This document shows positions 53,401 through 64,000 of a stretch of DNA of 64,000 bases, one piece after another. A program made the position numbers and the translations under genes. The DNA comes from Mycteria americana. Taxonomy: Eukaryota; Chordata; Aves; Ciconiiformes; Ciconiidae. The notes below the pieces were generated by a model that was not told the origin of the DNA, searched no databases, and worked only from the letters and a program-made list of their open reading frames with translations. The stretch spans positions 38,365,501 through 38,429,500 of the forward strand of contig NC_134370.1 of the NCBI RefSeq assembly GCF_035582795.1, read 5' to 3'. Numbering within the stretch: the first letter of the stretch is position 1; each line of letters begins with the position of its first letter.

Positions 53401-56400
53401 GAATCTGAGCAAAGTTAAGGGATTGCTCGCTTTTTCTCCTTCTGTAGAAGAAAAGCACTGAAAGAGCAGCTGGTTTCTTTTTTTCCTTTAGAAATATAGA
53501 AGTACTGCGTTTCAAATTGCATCTTTATAAGGTGATAGTCCATATGGAGGGTAAAGCGAACGTGTTTAAAGATGGTGGGAAGGGCAGGAGCTGGGCACAC
53601 ATTTGTAGCATGTAGCCCAATTCATGCAGCACCCTTCATCGGGGATCTGCCAGCTCGTGTTTACAGGTGGGTCCAGCCGAGCTACCCCTGGCCCGGACAT
53701 CCCCAGCTGGGTCAGGGTAACAGGGACTAGACAGCCAGAGCTGCAGCATGGTGATAACACGCAGCCAGAAGGATCAAGGTGTGAGCTCCAAAAAGCCTTG
53801 CGGGACCACCCCAAACAGACGTGGCTGAAGCCCTGAAGCTCTGCCCTTTGCAGACTCCAAAGCAGCCCGTTTGCAAAATGCATTGTCTTCCTTTGTAGCC
53901 CGAGTTGGAAGCGGGCGGGACATGTGCCCCGCTAAGGACACTGAGAGCGCCCAGTGGCCCCTGGCTGGGCTTGTTATATCCAGAAGGGGTTAATGAGGGT
54001 GAAAAAACCCTTCACACCAACTCTCTGAGCAGCTGGAGGTGCTTTTCACTGGCTTTTGAAACAGCCCTCGGTGTAATTTCCTACTGATGGGGAATGTTAG
54101 TAAATTCACAGAGTAGCAACGATTTGGTGATGATTGCGACAGGCAATCTTGAGCAAGAGCAGTTAGAGTGAGAGGGGCAGCTTCGGGAGCCCTGTCCTTT
54201 ACTCCCCGGGGGATGACTACCCTGAGTCACTTCATGCCACGCACCAAAAGCATCTTTCTCTTAGCTTGGAGCCCTACCTTACCAGCCAGGTTTTTTCCCC
54301 GTTTTTCCTTTCCTCCTCAGCAGAGTAAAAGGTGCCATCTACAGGCACAGCATCCGCACGACAGCCCCTGGACCTCCCCGGCCCGGGCCGGGCTGGACTG
54401 GACGTGCCCTCCTGTCGCATGCCACCGTACCCTCGGCTGTGTCACCTTCCCTGCAGCGCGGCCTCCGAGCTGCGTGTCCGGGTTGCCCGCTTTTTGGGCT
54501 ACCAGAGCGCTGGGCCAGGTAGAAGACGACCTCCCTCTTGGCCAGCTCTTGGCACCCCTGTCCGTAAACTTGATGGTAACCCAGGGGAGCAGCAGGACAA
54601 AACCACAAAGGAAGGTGATCTCCGTTTGCACAGCTGGGAGGGAAGGAGCAAAGGGTTTTTACGTTACACAAAGTAAATTCGGTCACACAGTTGCCTCAGG
54701 GGAAACCTGGAGCGCACCTATGCTGCTCGCCCAGTGACCCAACTTCCAGCCCCATGGATCTACCTGAGCTGCCCAGGCCCACGTCGTGCTCCTCTTCTGT
54801 GTTGCTCTGCTCTTCCAGTTGCCTGTCATTAAATCCATTTTGGCTGGGTTCACATGCTTGTAATTTAAGGAAGTAAGCCAGGAAAATAGGAAAAAGTACA
54901 CCTAACACCTGATAAATTCTCCTCTATGTGACTACAGGACAGTGAGGGGGGACTCCTGACCAGCTGGAGTGAGGGTGCATGCAAGGGAACACGGGCTTGG
55001 TGTGAAGGTACCTGCACTTTGGCTGTGAAGAGCTGTTGCTGCTGTTTAAGGTAAAAAATGAGGCTAAGCAGGTCTCTGAGGTGATGCATTTAAAATGGGA
55101 GTCAGGTCCTCAAGATGAAGATCCAGTGGGCCAACCACACGTTGCTGTTGAAGCTCCCAAGGTTGGCCCAAGTAGAGGTGCAGGAGAGCTCTACCCACCT
55201 CGCCAAGCCGAGGGCTTGCCAGAGCGGCAGAGAAAAGGCGATGCCGAAGAGCAGAGCTAATGCCAGGCACACACACACTTGCTCCTCGTACACAGCCGCG
55301 AGCCTGCGGCTTGCTCCCGCTTTAAAGCCCCTTCTCAAACCCAAGCCTTCTGCTTCATATTAAAAGCATTTGTCAAAGCAGACGCTCCATCCTGTGCTGT
55401 TGGGTACCCGAAGCTGTGCAGCGCAGAGCGAGGCAGGGTTACAAAATCTGGAATCGAAGCTGAGCTGGGGAGGGGGTTGTGTGTGCACCCCATCCATCAG
55501 CAAGCAAGGATGGCAGAGGGAGCAGACCCGCCAGCTCTCTCAGCTTTGCCCAGCCTGCTACAGGCATGCTGGAGTTCGTGCTCAGCCAGCCCCAGATACT
55601 CTACCCCCCTGCCATGGCGTGATAAATTAGGAGGAAAACTTTCTCAGCTCAGTTTGTTCTCACAGTGCCGTCCAACAGAGCACAAGCCTGTCTAATCAGA
55701 AGCTACAGTCCTTCACCATCTGTTTAGAGCCTAATTACAAATGCAGAAAAATAATGTGCTTTACAATTGCACCAGTAAATGCTGTAAATGATTTAAATGC
55801 ATGCATATGTTCCCTGCAGAATTCAGCATGCATCTGCGACTTCTCCTCACATTAGGCACACAAATCAAGGGAAAAAATACCCAGATCTGACGAACAGCAT
55901 GTCCCTAGGATGGTGATTTTTATCCCTTTTTTTCCCCCTGCTGGAATGGCAAACAGGGCTTTTTTGTAACAATCCATTCAACAGCGTTTTCTTTGCTTCC
56001 ATTTTAAAAACTGTTTATCACCGTTGTGTAAATATAGTACAAATTACTCCATAAAACATGTAAAAGGAGAACAGCAGCCAGGCAAGCCTGCAGCTGGCTG
56101 GCGAGGTTTCAAAGCTGAGTTTTTTTTCTCTGGGGCGCCCACGGAGGGGCAGGATCAGCTCGGCTCATCCGCTGCGGACCGCGGCCCTCCCCGAGCCCCT
56201 GCCGAAGACGACAACCGCCAGCGTTTCAAGCCCTCGGCTCGCGTGCCCCTCTTCAGGAGGATGCTCGCCGGAGGCATGCTGCAAAGCCACAGAGGTTGGC
56301 GAAGGAGAAAAAGGGCCGAGAGCTAAAATACCTTGAAACGGGTCTTTTCCGTGGCTGTGGAGGGCGAGGCAGCAGCGTTTTGGAGGGGCAGGGGTCAGAG

Positions 56401-58804
56401 AGCATCACCCCATCCGTGGGGGGGCGATGGCTCTCCGCGCACTGCCCGAGCCCACGGGGCCACGCGGAACAGGGCGCGGCCCGGAGACCCTGCTGCCCAT
56501 ACCAATGAAGCTGCCACAGGGCAGTAATTAGGAGTGAGGTCAGGCACGCTGGCCCCTGGCTGGCCATGGGGACTGCCAGAGCTCGTTAGGAGCTTTGTCA
56601 GGATGCCGGGGACAGGCACAGATGCAGACACGCAGGGATGCTCTGTGCTGCTGGGCGGAAGCTCTGCCGGGTGCCACATACCACCACCCTTGCAGCCCCT
56701 GCTCCCACAGTTGAGCCACCAAAAGCAATTTCACTTCAGCCGTGTAGGCTTTTGACTGTGCATCCCGGTGAAACACTGAAAGGATGAGTCCTGCCCCAAA
56801 ACACATACAACGGAGCAGCCGAGAGGCAGCAGAGCTTCTTGTTGGTCACCACCAAGGTGATGCTGAAGGACAGCGAGGTTGTTTCCAAGATGCTTCCACC
56901 TCCCCAAGGGTCATAGTGCTGCGCCAAGCCTCTGCAATGCAAAGGCTGGTATCACAGATGGAGAGGCGGCAGCATTTCTACCCTGCGGGGCACTCCACCG
57001 AGTTGGGACAGGCTAAACAAGGCTTTGGAGATCAGAGAGAAAGAGGGACAGTCACTTGTGACTGATGGGAGATGAGTACCACCCCATAACAAAAGTTTCC
57101 TTTCCTCCTAGAGCGCATTTGTTTGCTTTAAAACCCTCAATACCTACACTTAAAGGCTCCAGCTCTGAAGCAGGAAGGAGCAGTTGGCACCACCAAGCTG
57201 AAAGAGAGAACAAAATAGGTCGGGCATAGGCTCGGTTACTCTCCTTTGAGCAGAAGCTGCAACAGATGTGTCTCCTCCGCTTTCTGCCCTTTCATCCAAC
57301 CCCCTCCCGCTCCCCGCGCCCTCCCATCTTGCTGGCGTTGCTTTGCCAGTTCGCAGCTTTCATCTCCCCTCGGCCAGTTGGATTTAACACCAAAGGCCAT
57401 TTCAGAAGCCAGCGTGGGACAGGCGCAGCATCCTGACCACGCCGGGCTGCCAGCCCTCCGCAGAGCTGGGGGAGCGCGGGGCTCTCCATCCTCCTGGCTG
57501 CTGTGCCAGCAACGCTGGCCCCGAGTGCTGGGCAAAGAGTGGCTTTGCCACTTGGCACCGAGCAGGGATTTGTGCACATCTTTGATTTAGTTTCACTTTG
57601 TGGGCCCACCTTCATGAATTTTGCAAGCGCCCGCATCGCTCGTTTTATGCCCGCTGGTGAGAGGAGGCCAAGCCCTGCAGAGAGCACGTGGTCCTTCCCC
57701 CGCCGGCCAGCTCACACCCCACGTCCCTCAGCTGAAAGATGGTGAAAACATTTACAACCCTGCTAGTCTCTCTTAAGCAGCTGAGGGGATGGTGTTAATT
57801 AAAGAGATACAAATCTGGCAACGCCATTTTGGACAGGCGAGGAAGACCCATGGATCCAGCTCAGCTCCCAGCCCTCAGGTGTCCCAGGTCCAAACAAAGA
57901 CCTGGGGAGCCATGCTCTCTTGTAAAGCTCTTTGAGACCTAGAAGTGTTATCTCCTAAATACCATGAAGTAGGTTTTGACCCCTACAGCATTTCTGCTGG
58001 CTGTCCCACCTTGATGATGGTGCAGAGCAGGGAGCATGTGTCATTCCTGAACTGGAAAGTGGGGTCAATGGCTGCATTCCTTATCAAAGATACATTATTT
58101 AAAACCATCAAGAAATAAACCGTGGCTGCATTGCCACTAACACGTCTGAAAAACAGCTCCACGTGGCAGACACAGCATCCTTTGTTCTGCCTTGCAACCG
58201 CCGTTCCCCTCCTCATTCTGCATTTTCTTAGCTTGAGCTCTTCGATATGGCCTATGCAGAGCGTCAGATGCGACTTTGCCCAGGCAGTATATGGCAGTAA
58301 TTACTTCCCTGCCGTCATATGCAACGCCCTATAAATTACCCATCCCCTTTTGCAGGGGGATCACCCACATGCTCATGGCTCAGGCTGCCTGTCAGCATCC
58401 ATCCCTGTACCATGGCACTCCCACCAGCAGTCCCTGCTTTATACTCAGACCTCATTCTTGCCCAATTTGAACCTGTATTGATTTTTCCCATCATTTCTCT
58501 AACTTTCCTTAGCTGAATACCATCAAAGACAAAGGATAAATTCCCTTTTTGCCTGCTTCCCCTGCAGATGCAGCAAGTACACTCTCCCCACCTACGTGCA
58601 GGTAATTTGGAGATATTAAATTAGAATAACTGGGCTCTCAAAGCAATTCGCTTGAGGCTCCTTCACCCGGCCCTTGTCAGTGATTTCTCCAAGTTTACAA
58701 TCCAAGCTGGGAGAGAAGGATGACCAGAAGGAAAAATGCAAACTAAAAGCACAGGCATCGGTGCATGTCCAGGAGAAATCACTTCAGACAGCAGCAGTTG
58801 GACA
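50421..58804. other. Intergenic spacer between SLC29A3 and CDH23
   Basis: About 8.4 kb without a recognised gene. It includes a secondary CpG-dense patch (about 56.13-56.48 kb), another CpG-rich stretch at 54.36-54.55 kb, and an AT-rich segment at 55.73-56.05 kb. Several minus-strand open segments have splice-like flanks (described under findings). No interspersed repeat family was recognised. Confidence 0.6.
56130..56480. promoter_or_regulatory. Secondary CpG-dense patch in the intergenic spacer
   Basis: CpG dinucleotides are clustered here (for example ctgcggaccgcggccc, gaagacgacaaccgccagcg, ggctcgcgtgcc, cacgcggaacagggcgcggc), while sequence on either side is CpG-poor. Such patches often mark promoters. 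It lies about 6 kb upstream of the CDH23 CpG island on the gene strand, so an alternative CDH23 first exon or an unannotated transcript are possibilities. No splice donor or coding content allows a firm call. Confidence 0.35.
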
Positions 58805-60909
58805 GTATCAAGAATTAACTTTATTAGCAATGGTACCGGATAATTAAGTTCTGTCTCAAGAGGTATTCAGTCTGTAACATGAGGGAGAGGATCAGCAGAG
58901 GTGTAAAGCAACCAGCAAATGAGCAGAATCCCATTACACCTGGGACCGGGGGAAAACGAGTTAAGGAGAGAAGACCACGCAGGAGGCTCTCGAGTGGGAA
59001 GCACTGAAGGCCACAAAGGGACATTTCGGTTGCCAACACGAGGATGGCTTAGGCTTTTCAGCCATGACCAACTTAGTGCATTACCCCAAGCAATGTGGAG
59101 GCAATGGGAGTGCTTGCCCTCATGAATGGCACCCAGCTGGCTGGCCAGCATCGCTACCTCAGCCCTTGGGCTGCCCTTCAAGCTGAGGTCGACCTTCACC
59201 TGGGTCAACGCTGGCCAAAGCGGTCTCTCGCCAAGCGTCGGGTGCCAAAGGGCTGCAAACCTACCGAAGCGAGAGGATTAAGAGCCCGCACGTGCAAAGT
59301 CGGGTTCCGTAAAGGTGCTCCTCGGTACCGCACACCCTGTGAATCTTCCACTCGTGTCTGGATTTTATGTTTAAATAAAAATCAGCCGCAAAGCAAAACT
59401 GTGTGTGTATTGCCAACGAGCCCAAATTAAACACTGGAAAGGATTTGTATAACAAAAACACCACCCACCAAGCCTACATTCCACCCCGTGGCAATAACCG
59501 CTGTCAATCCTGCTGCTCTCCCAGCAAAGCCAGGGCGGCCGTGGGTGGAAAGGCACCAGCCCTGCATCCTCCCTCTTGCTAACCACCACATCCAGCACAG
59601 CAGGGAGACAGGCTGGCAACCCAGACCAGCAGCTTCTCCACTACTCGGTCAAGCAGGAGATGCTGAGAGAGCATCCATTAATGACCCAGTCTTAAAGGAA
59701 GTATTTTCCATAGATAGCATCCCTGAGGTATCAGCTGTAATGCCAAGTCATGCCATTACATCCTTGCTTACCAGTTCACCTCTCCTAGACCATAAATCCA
59801 CGCAATTTGAGTAAATAAATACAATAATTGTATTTAGTCCAGGCTGCATTTGCATATGGAATTTTAAGTGACTTTAAAAGCCGGTCCCCTTTGGGTGGGC
59901 CATCTTTTTGGGTGTCACAGTACCCCACCCCTCTGAAAGCATCTGGACACCATATGCCGCCTGTCTACCTAAATTAATCAGCTTTCTGCTGAGAACATCA
60001 CATCAGAGCCTGTCTAATACCTCTCCCTGGCTTTTACAGACCTTTCTCAAGGCAGACTAAAGACACCTTAAAAACCTTAGGTTAGGACCACTGAGCATTT
60101 CGCTTTCCTTGGGATTCAGCTGCAGACAGGTAAGTTAGAGTCCACAACCGTCACACCGCGGTCACAGCAGGAGAAATGGTCTCAGGTTGGCCACGACACG
60201 CAGCCCCGGCACTAGTAGCACTGTGCTGGGAGGTGGATGATCCCTCAGTTCAATCTTATCTGGAAAAATTAAAGCAAGAAGTCCAAGTGGAGAGGTTTCC
60301 CTTATATATGCTTTTTTGTGGCATGAATGTATGAAGACCCCCTGAAACGGTGCCCTGCTCCCCGGCGTAGCTGCTATCTGCTCCCGAAGCTCACTTGAAG
60401 GTGCTCCAGGGCTCAAATCCCCTTTAGCTCACCACCACCATCACAGCTTGATGAAGGGGGGTCCCCCCGAGACCACCAAAACACTGCAGGGCTAAACTCG
60501 TAACAGTGAGGCAGCAAAACCCGAGGTGCCATCAAAAGCCCCGGTTTCAGTTTAAAACCAGCGTGGTGGCAGCAGCAAGCCACCCTTGCCCACTGGCACT
60601 GGGGTTAGGGACAGTTTTCCCTCTGCCCCTGGTGCTTCCCTGAGCTCCCTGGGGAGGATGAGGCTTTTTTGGTCTGTTTGCTCTGGTTGAGCCAGGGAGT
60701 GACAAATGTCCGACGGGACCTCCCAAGCACAGGGGACACCCCTTCCCAGAAGGAGGACTTTCCCCCTGCATGCAACCCGCCCCCCCTCCCCACCCCAGAC
60801 AGGCAGCCTGTCCTAAAATGGTGGCGTGCCTGGCTTTTTGGGGAAAAAAAACCCTTAAATATGCAACAGCAGCACTGCAAACCAAGGGCATCCCCCCCTG
60901 GCTGCTCCT
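58805..60909 (-). other. SLC29A3: Probable SLC29A3 3' UTR
   Basis: After the TAG there is no further homology to ENT3 coding sequence. The first canonical AATAAA I see on the minus strand is at 58825-58820, which gives a 3' UTR of about 2.1 kb. The extent is inferred only from that signal; an earlier non-canonical site is possible. Within it lie plus-strand AATAAA copies near 59375 and 59815 (irrelevant to this transcript) and a 113-codon minus-strand open frame ending at 58867 that I do not assign. Confidence 0.5.
58820..58825 (-). terminator. SLC29A3: Polyadenylation signal AATAAA, probably of SLC29A3
   Basis: The plus strand reads TTTATT, that is AATAAA on the gene strand, in the context gctAATAAAgtt. 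The following 60 bases on the minus strand are T/G-containing (gatactgtccaactgctgctgtctg), as expected downstream of a cleavage site. The link to SLC29A3 rests on position and orientation only. Confidence 0.5.
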
Positions 60910-61579
60910 CTACATGAGGTGGACAACAAGAACAGAGCAGGCGGACCCCACAGCCAGCCCCAGCATGAGGTAAAATGTCATCACCACCCCCGCCGCCTCG
61001 GCCAGCTCTTTTGGCACGATCTTGGGGCCATAGACAATGACCAGCGTCCCCAGGTAGCCGTTGCTCAGCCCCAGCAGCGCCGTGAAGACCACCGGGTAGA
61101 TGTCTCGGTTGAAGACCACCGTCCGGATGTGAGCCCGGGGTTGGTAGTTGCTGAGGATGAAGAGAGGGAGGAAGATGGTCCTGAGGAGGACAAGGGCGGG
61201 CAGCAGCTTGCTCTTGGGGCCGGGAGCCTGGATCCAGGCTGTGATCTGCCTCCCGCACCAGTCGGCAAAGTTGTAAAGGAGGAAACTGGTGAGCGGCGCA
61301 AAGTACTTGGTGCTCCACGGGCTTCCTGAGGACTTGCTGACCGACTCGATGTTGGAGGAGAGAGAAGGGAAGATGACGATAGAGATGAAGAAGACATAGA
61401 AGAGGCAGAAGCCGAGGAGGGCGGTCTTCTGCAGGATGGGGCGGAGTGGAGGGATGCCGGTGCCTTTTGCAAGGAAGGAGGTATTTGTGGTGCCTCCTGG
61501 CTCTGCCTCATCCTCCGCGGAGCTGTCGGGTGGCACGGTGGACAAAGCTGGGCTCTCCTTCTGGCTGTTCATGTAATAC
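60910..61579 (-). CDS. SLC29A3: SLC29A3 (ENT3) terminal coding exon, probably exon 6, with stop codon
   Basis: The exon begins after a strong acceptor (ctcctctttttccag); its first base completes the Arg of LEYSR-YYM. It runs 222 codons to a TAG at 60912-60910. The first 40 or so residues are a Ser/Pro/acidic cytoplasmic loop that differs from human, ending in the conserved [10 protein letters not shown]. Five hydrophobic helices follow (TM7-TM11). ENT-family hallmarks are visible: NFADWCGRQ in TM8, [10 protein letters not shown] in TM9, [10 protein letters not shown] then [13 protein letters not shown] around TM10, and [16 protein letters not shown] at the C-terminus (human ...GSACSTLLVHLI). 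The exon 4-6 coding total of about 352 residues matches the corresponding C-terminal part of the 475-residue human protein. No frameshift or premature stop is seen. Confidence 0.97.
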
Positions 61580-62287
61580 CTGGAAAAAGAGGAGGGAGAT
61601 TATTAGCCAAGTGGGGTCATAACCCAAACTAAGATTTGGAGAGAGAGCAGGAGAAGTTGGCAACGCAGGGACGTCTGCTGGACCCAGTGAAGGTGGTTGC
61701 AGCGACCCTATCGCACCTCCAGCTCCCACCTCGTATGGCGAGGTGACCCTCAGGGACCCACCACTCCTCTTCCCCACCATGGGGATCCCTTTACACCCTC
61801 GGTGGTTCACAGGGGGCCCTACTGCATGCAGGCATTTGGGGGGCCAGGTGGTTTCGGGGGTTGCAAGCACCAACAAGACCAATGGGTCATACACATCAGT
61901 GCCTGACATTGCAGATATGGACACCCTACAGGGACCCATCTAGCTGCCTCCTTCCAGATCACAGCTCTCCGCTGACTTCATGCATTTTAGAAGCCCCTGC
62001 ATCAGCACCCCTCTCCCCCCAGGGGAGGCTTGCCAGAAACTCAGCACGTGCTGGGGCAGGCGCCCAGTTTCGGTCTGTGGTTTCGGTCAAATGGGGAAGT
62101 GTGGCTGGTGGCGGCACAGTGCTGGAGCCGGAGCGCGGGGTGCTGGGTGGGATGCCGGGGGGTGATGGGGCAGGGACTGGCACAGCAAGCACCTCATGGG
62201 CCCCCCAGAAAGCCTGCTCAGCATCGACAGTAACAAACCCTCCCGACCCGTGCTTGTGGGATGCCCACGGCAGGCTGGTGCACACAC
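61580..62287 (-). other. SLC29A3: SLC29A3 intron 5
   Basis: This 708-bp intron lies between a gtgtgtg donor and a polypyrimidine-preceded AG. It contains GC-rich sequence and chance antisense open frames. No other feature is seen. Confidence 0.85.
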
Positions 62288-62450
62288 CTGGAGTACTCCA
62301 GCCTGGGGAGGAGGAGGTACACCATGATGCAGATGACGATGAAGATGTCGGCGGTGAGGAAGTAGGCCAGGGCGCTGTCCGTAACGTCGGCTGCTGCCGC
62401 CAGGTCTATTACGGAGGCGACGGCGCTGATCGTGCCGCCCATAGCCTGAC
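62288..62450 (-). CDS. SLC29A3: SLC29A3 (ENT3) internal coding exon, probably exon 5
   Basis: This 163-bp exon lies between a ccctcacgcag acceptor and a CTCCAG|gtgtgtg donor. It enters with two bases completing a Gly codon and leaves with two bases of an Arg codon, so it fits both neighbours. The product contains [19 protein letters not shown], then a hydrophobic helix around [21 protein letters not shown] and the loop start PRLEYSR. Human ENT3 has [40 protein letters not shown] and SRLEYAR at the same place. It corresponds to TM5-TM6 and the start of the large cytoplasmic loop. The opposite strand also has a long open frame here, which I read as a shadow. Confidence 0.95.
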
Positions 62451-63611
62451 CTGCGTGAGGGACCAGAGAGTCAGAGCTCAGTGCCCGGGGCACAGTTGAG
62501 GGACATTGAGGTGGCAGAGCGCAACCCACAGCACCTCCAGCAAGGAGGACTTTGATAGAGAGGGGGAACCCAGAAACAGCAGCATCCTCTTATTAATAGC
62601 TCCTGGTGTGCACAAACCCCCCAGGGGAAGCAGCTCACCCCCCTGCCCCACACACTGGTCCCCAAACCCAGCTCAGGGTGCAGCCGCACACACCACCTCA
62701 TCTCCATTTCCATGCCTTGCTGCAACGCAGCTATTTGTGGGGCTGCATCACAGCCCAGGTCCCATCCTGCATCCATTCCAACACAGCTGCAGCACTGCAC
62801 AAGGGTCAGGATGGGACCCGACCCGCTGGGCTTGCATGTGCCAAGTCCTGCAGAGAAGGTCCAAACCCTGCCCAAAGCCTAAACCTGGCTTTCCACTGGC
62901 ACACATATAACCGCCTCTCTTCTGCACTCCCCTAGACAGGACTACAAGCCACCAGCAACAGGTATGCTGTCTCAGGGATGCGGTTATTTCCCCCACTGGG
63001 CTAAACTCATTAAAACACTCCTGTCTCAGCCCCGGGATAAAATTCTCCATATTGATTTTTTTTCCCCTTCCCCTCTTGGTTTGTCATCCGTTCCACAGCA
63101 CATTTATAACGTTATCAAACCTCCAGGGAGCTCATCACTCATGACTCCCAACGCCCCTCATCACTCATGGAAATGCATGGAAATGCTGAACAGAAAGGAG
63201 GAGACAATGCAAAGTTGAAGATTCCTCCAGCTGCAAAGGGAGGAGCTGAGGGACGTATCTCCTTCCCCTCCTTCTCCCTGCACAGAACAAATAACCAGGT
63301 CAAGCCATCGTGCTGGCTGGAGCTGCTCTGCAGGGTGTTCACCCCCTGGGCAGGGACGGTGAAGGACTGCCGCTCTCCTCGTCTCTGCTGAGCCCTCAGC
63401 ACTTTGGTTTATGGATATTTACACAAACGACAGCACTGGCTCATGTGACCGAGCATGTTTCTCCTTCAGCAACTTCCCTTTATCTTTAAGGCAAAGTCAA
63501 GTTTCTAAAATAAACCCCATGTGATGAAATGCCAGATGCAGGAAAGAAAACCAACCACAGAAAACCCAAGAGCATGATCCCACCAGGACGGTGCGGCTGA
63601 GGGACACCAAC
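62451..63611 (-). other. SLC29A3: SLC29A3 intron 4
   Basis: This 1.16-kb intron has a weak GT donor (gttggt) and a good AG acceptor. Its ORFs on both strands have no recognisable product. A stretch near 63155-63190 repeats the 'ggaaatg'/'catggaaatg' motif in short form. Nothing else is recognised. Confidence 0.85.
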
Positions 63612-63838
63612 CCGAGATCAGCGCCTGCAAGTTCTTCATGGGGAAGCAGCTGCTCAGGCCGAAGATGCTGCTGGTGAAGATGGTTGAGGCGCTGCTGACG
63701 ATGACCACACAGCCAATGGTGAGGGCAAAGAAGCAGGTGGTCCAGGCGGAGGTGTCAACCTTCACCAGCACCGTGATCACCAGGAAGACAGCCAGCATGA
63801 CGAGGAGGGAGGACAGGATCCGGACACTGGCGGGCACC
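63612..63838 (-). CDS. SLC29A3: SLC29A3 (ENT3) internal coding exon, probably exon 4
   Basis: Encodes part of equilibrative nucleoside transporter 3, which in mammals moves nucleosides across late endosomal/lysosomal (and possibly mitochondrial) membranes. The 227-bp exon starts after a clear acceptor (cttgtccgcag) and opens with the last base of a split Arg codon. It encodes 75 complete codons and ends at phase 1. Recognisable stretches are [20 protein letters not shown] and the [15 protein letters not shown] loop, which align with human ENT3 (ITALVKVDTSSW; GSFPMRNSQALISG). This covers about three transmembrane helices (TM3-TM5). The donor is CGG|gttggt, with T at +3, which is unusual. It is nevertheless the only site that restores the conserved SGQAMGG junction with the next exon. 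The upstream exons, with the start codon and the endosomal sorting signal, lie outside the window. Confidence 0.95.
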
Positions 63839-64000
63839 CTGCGGACAAGGGGAAGGAGAGACTTCTGTGTTTAAAACTATAACGTGAAGGCACGACGCAG
63901 AGGACACCAACTCCTCTGCTTGTGAGAAGGATCAAAGAAAATAAAGAAAGGTGGAGGAGATGAGGAATAAAAAGTACTGCTTTTTCTCAGAAGCCTTTAG
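63839..64000 (-). other. SLC29A3: SLC29A3 intron upstream of exon 4 (partial)
   Basis: The segment begins with the acceptor of exon 4 and a short pyrimidine tract; the rest runs off the window. No other feature is visible. Confidence 0.85.

Noticed and set aside
58014-58145. Segment on the minus strand with good acceptor (ctgtttttcag) and donor (AAG|gtggga) and one open frame
   Set aside because: The frame ends in a phase that does not fit the neighbouring candidate segments, codon use is AT-rich and uncharacteristic, and no family is recognised. The splice-like borders are probably coincidence.
59095-59430. Arg/Lys-rich plus-strand frame followed by AATAAA, resembling the end of a ribosomal-protein retrocopy
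   Set aside because: No match to any ribosomal protein sequence I know, no poly-A tail after the signal, and the region is better explained as SLC29A3 3' UTR on the other strand.
60605-61318. 237-codon open frame overlapping the SLC29A3 terminal exon in another frame
   Set aside because: Shadow of the genuine ENT3 coding frame, which matches the family along its whole length.
61861-62499. 212-codon plus-strand frame over SLC29A3 exon 5
   Set aside because: Antisense shadow of a confirmed coding exon plus flanking GC-rich intron.
1-64000. CR1-type LINE copies, tRNA genes and CRISPR arrays
   Set aside because: The characteristic CR1 3' end (ATTCTATGA repeats), tRNA B-box/T-loop sequence and spaced direct repeats were looked for by eye and not found. 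Short or very old copies could have been missed.

Overview
This window is vertebrate, most likely avian, nuclear DNA. It has split genes with GT-AG introns, a CpG island, AATAAA polyadenylation signals, long homopurine/poly-G tracts and very few recognisable interspersed repeats. Nothing looks bacterial: there are no operons, no dense long ORFs, and the intact ORFs outside the exons below look like chance openings. Two genes are recognised, both on the minus strand and in the order SLC29A3 then CDH23. The same order and relative orientation is known in mammals (UNC5B-SLC29A3-CDH23), which supports both calls. 'Avian' is an inference from compact introns and low repeat content; a crocodilian or turtle cannot be excluded.

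Right end (about 58.8-64.0 kb): the last three coding exons of SLC29A3 (equilibrative nucleoside transporter 3), reading right to left at 63838-63612, 62450-62288 and 61579-60910. All splice phases close exactly. A probable 2.1 kb 3' UTR ends near an AATAAA at 58825-58820. The earlier exons lie beyond the right edge.

Middle (about 50.2-58.8 kb): intergenic spacer. It holds a second CpG-dense patch (56.13-56.48 kb) and a set of weak, phase-compatible open segments on the minus strand that I cannot assign to a known protein.

CDH23 5' end: a CpG island (about 49.27-50.42 kb) with a noncoding exon 1 whose donor is at 49851, intron 1 (about 11.2 kb), exon 2 with the start codon and signal peptide (38657-38586), intron 2 (about 4.9 kb), and exon 3 with the first residues of cadherin repeat EC1 (33643-33566). 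Everything from 33565 to the left edge reads as CDH23 intron 3; I could not find exon 4 in it. This intron contains AT-rich, TAAT-rich stretches that look like candidate regulatory elements, simple repeats and G-quadruplex-like tracts.

The most interesting local signal is a 41-bp direct duplication (38/41 identical). It carries the CDH23 exon 2 splice acceptor and start codon and lies about 2 kb upstream of exon 2, inside intron 1.
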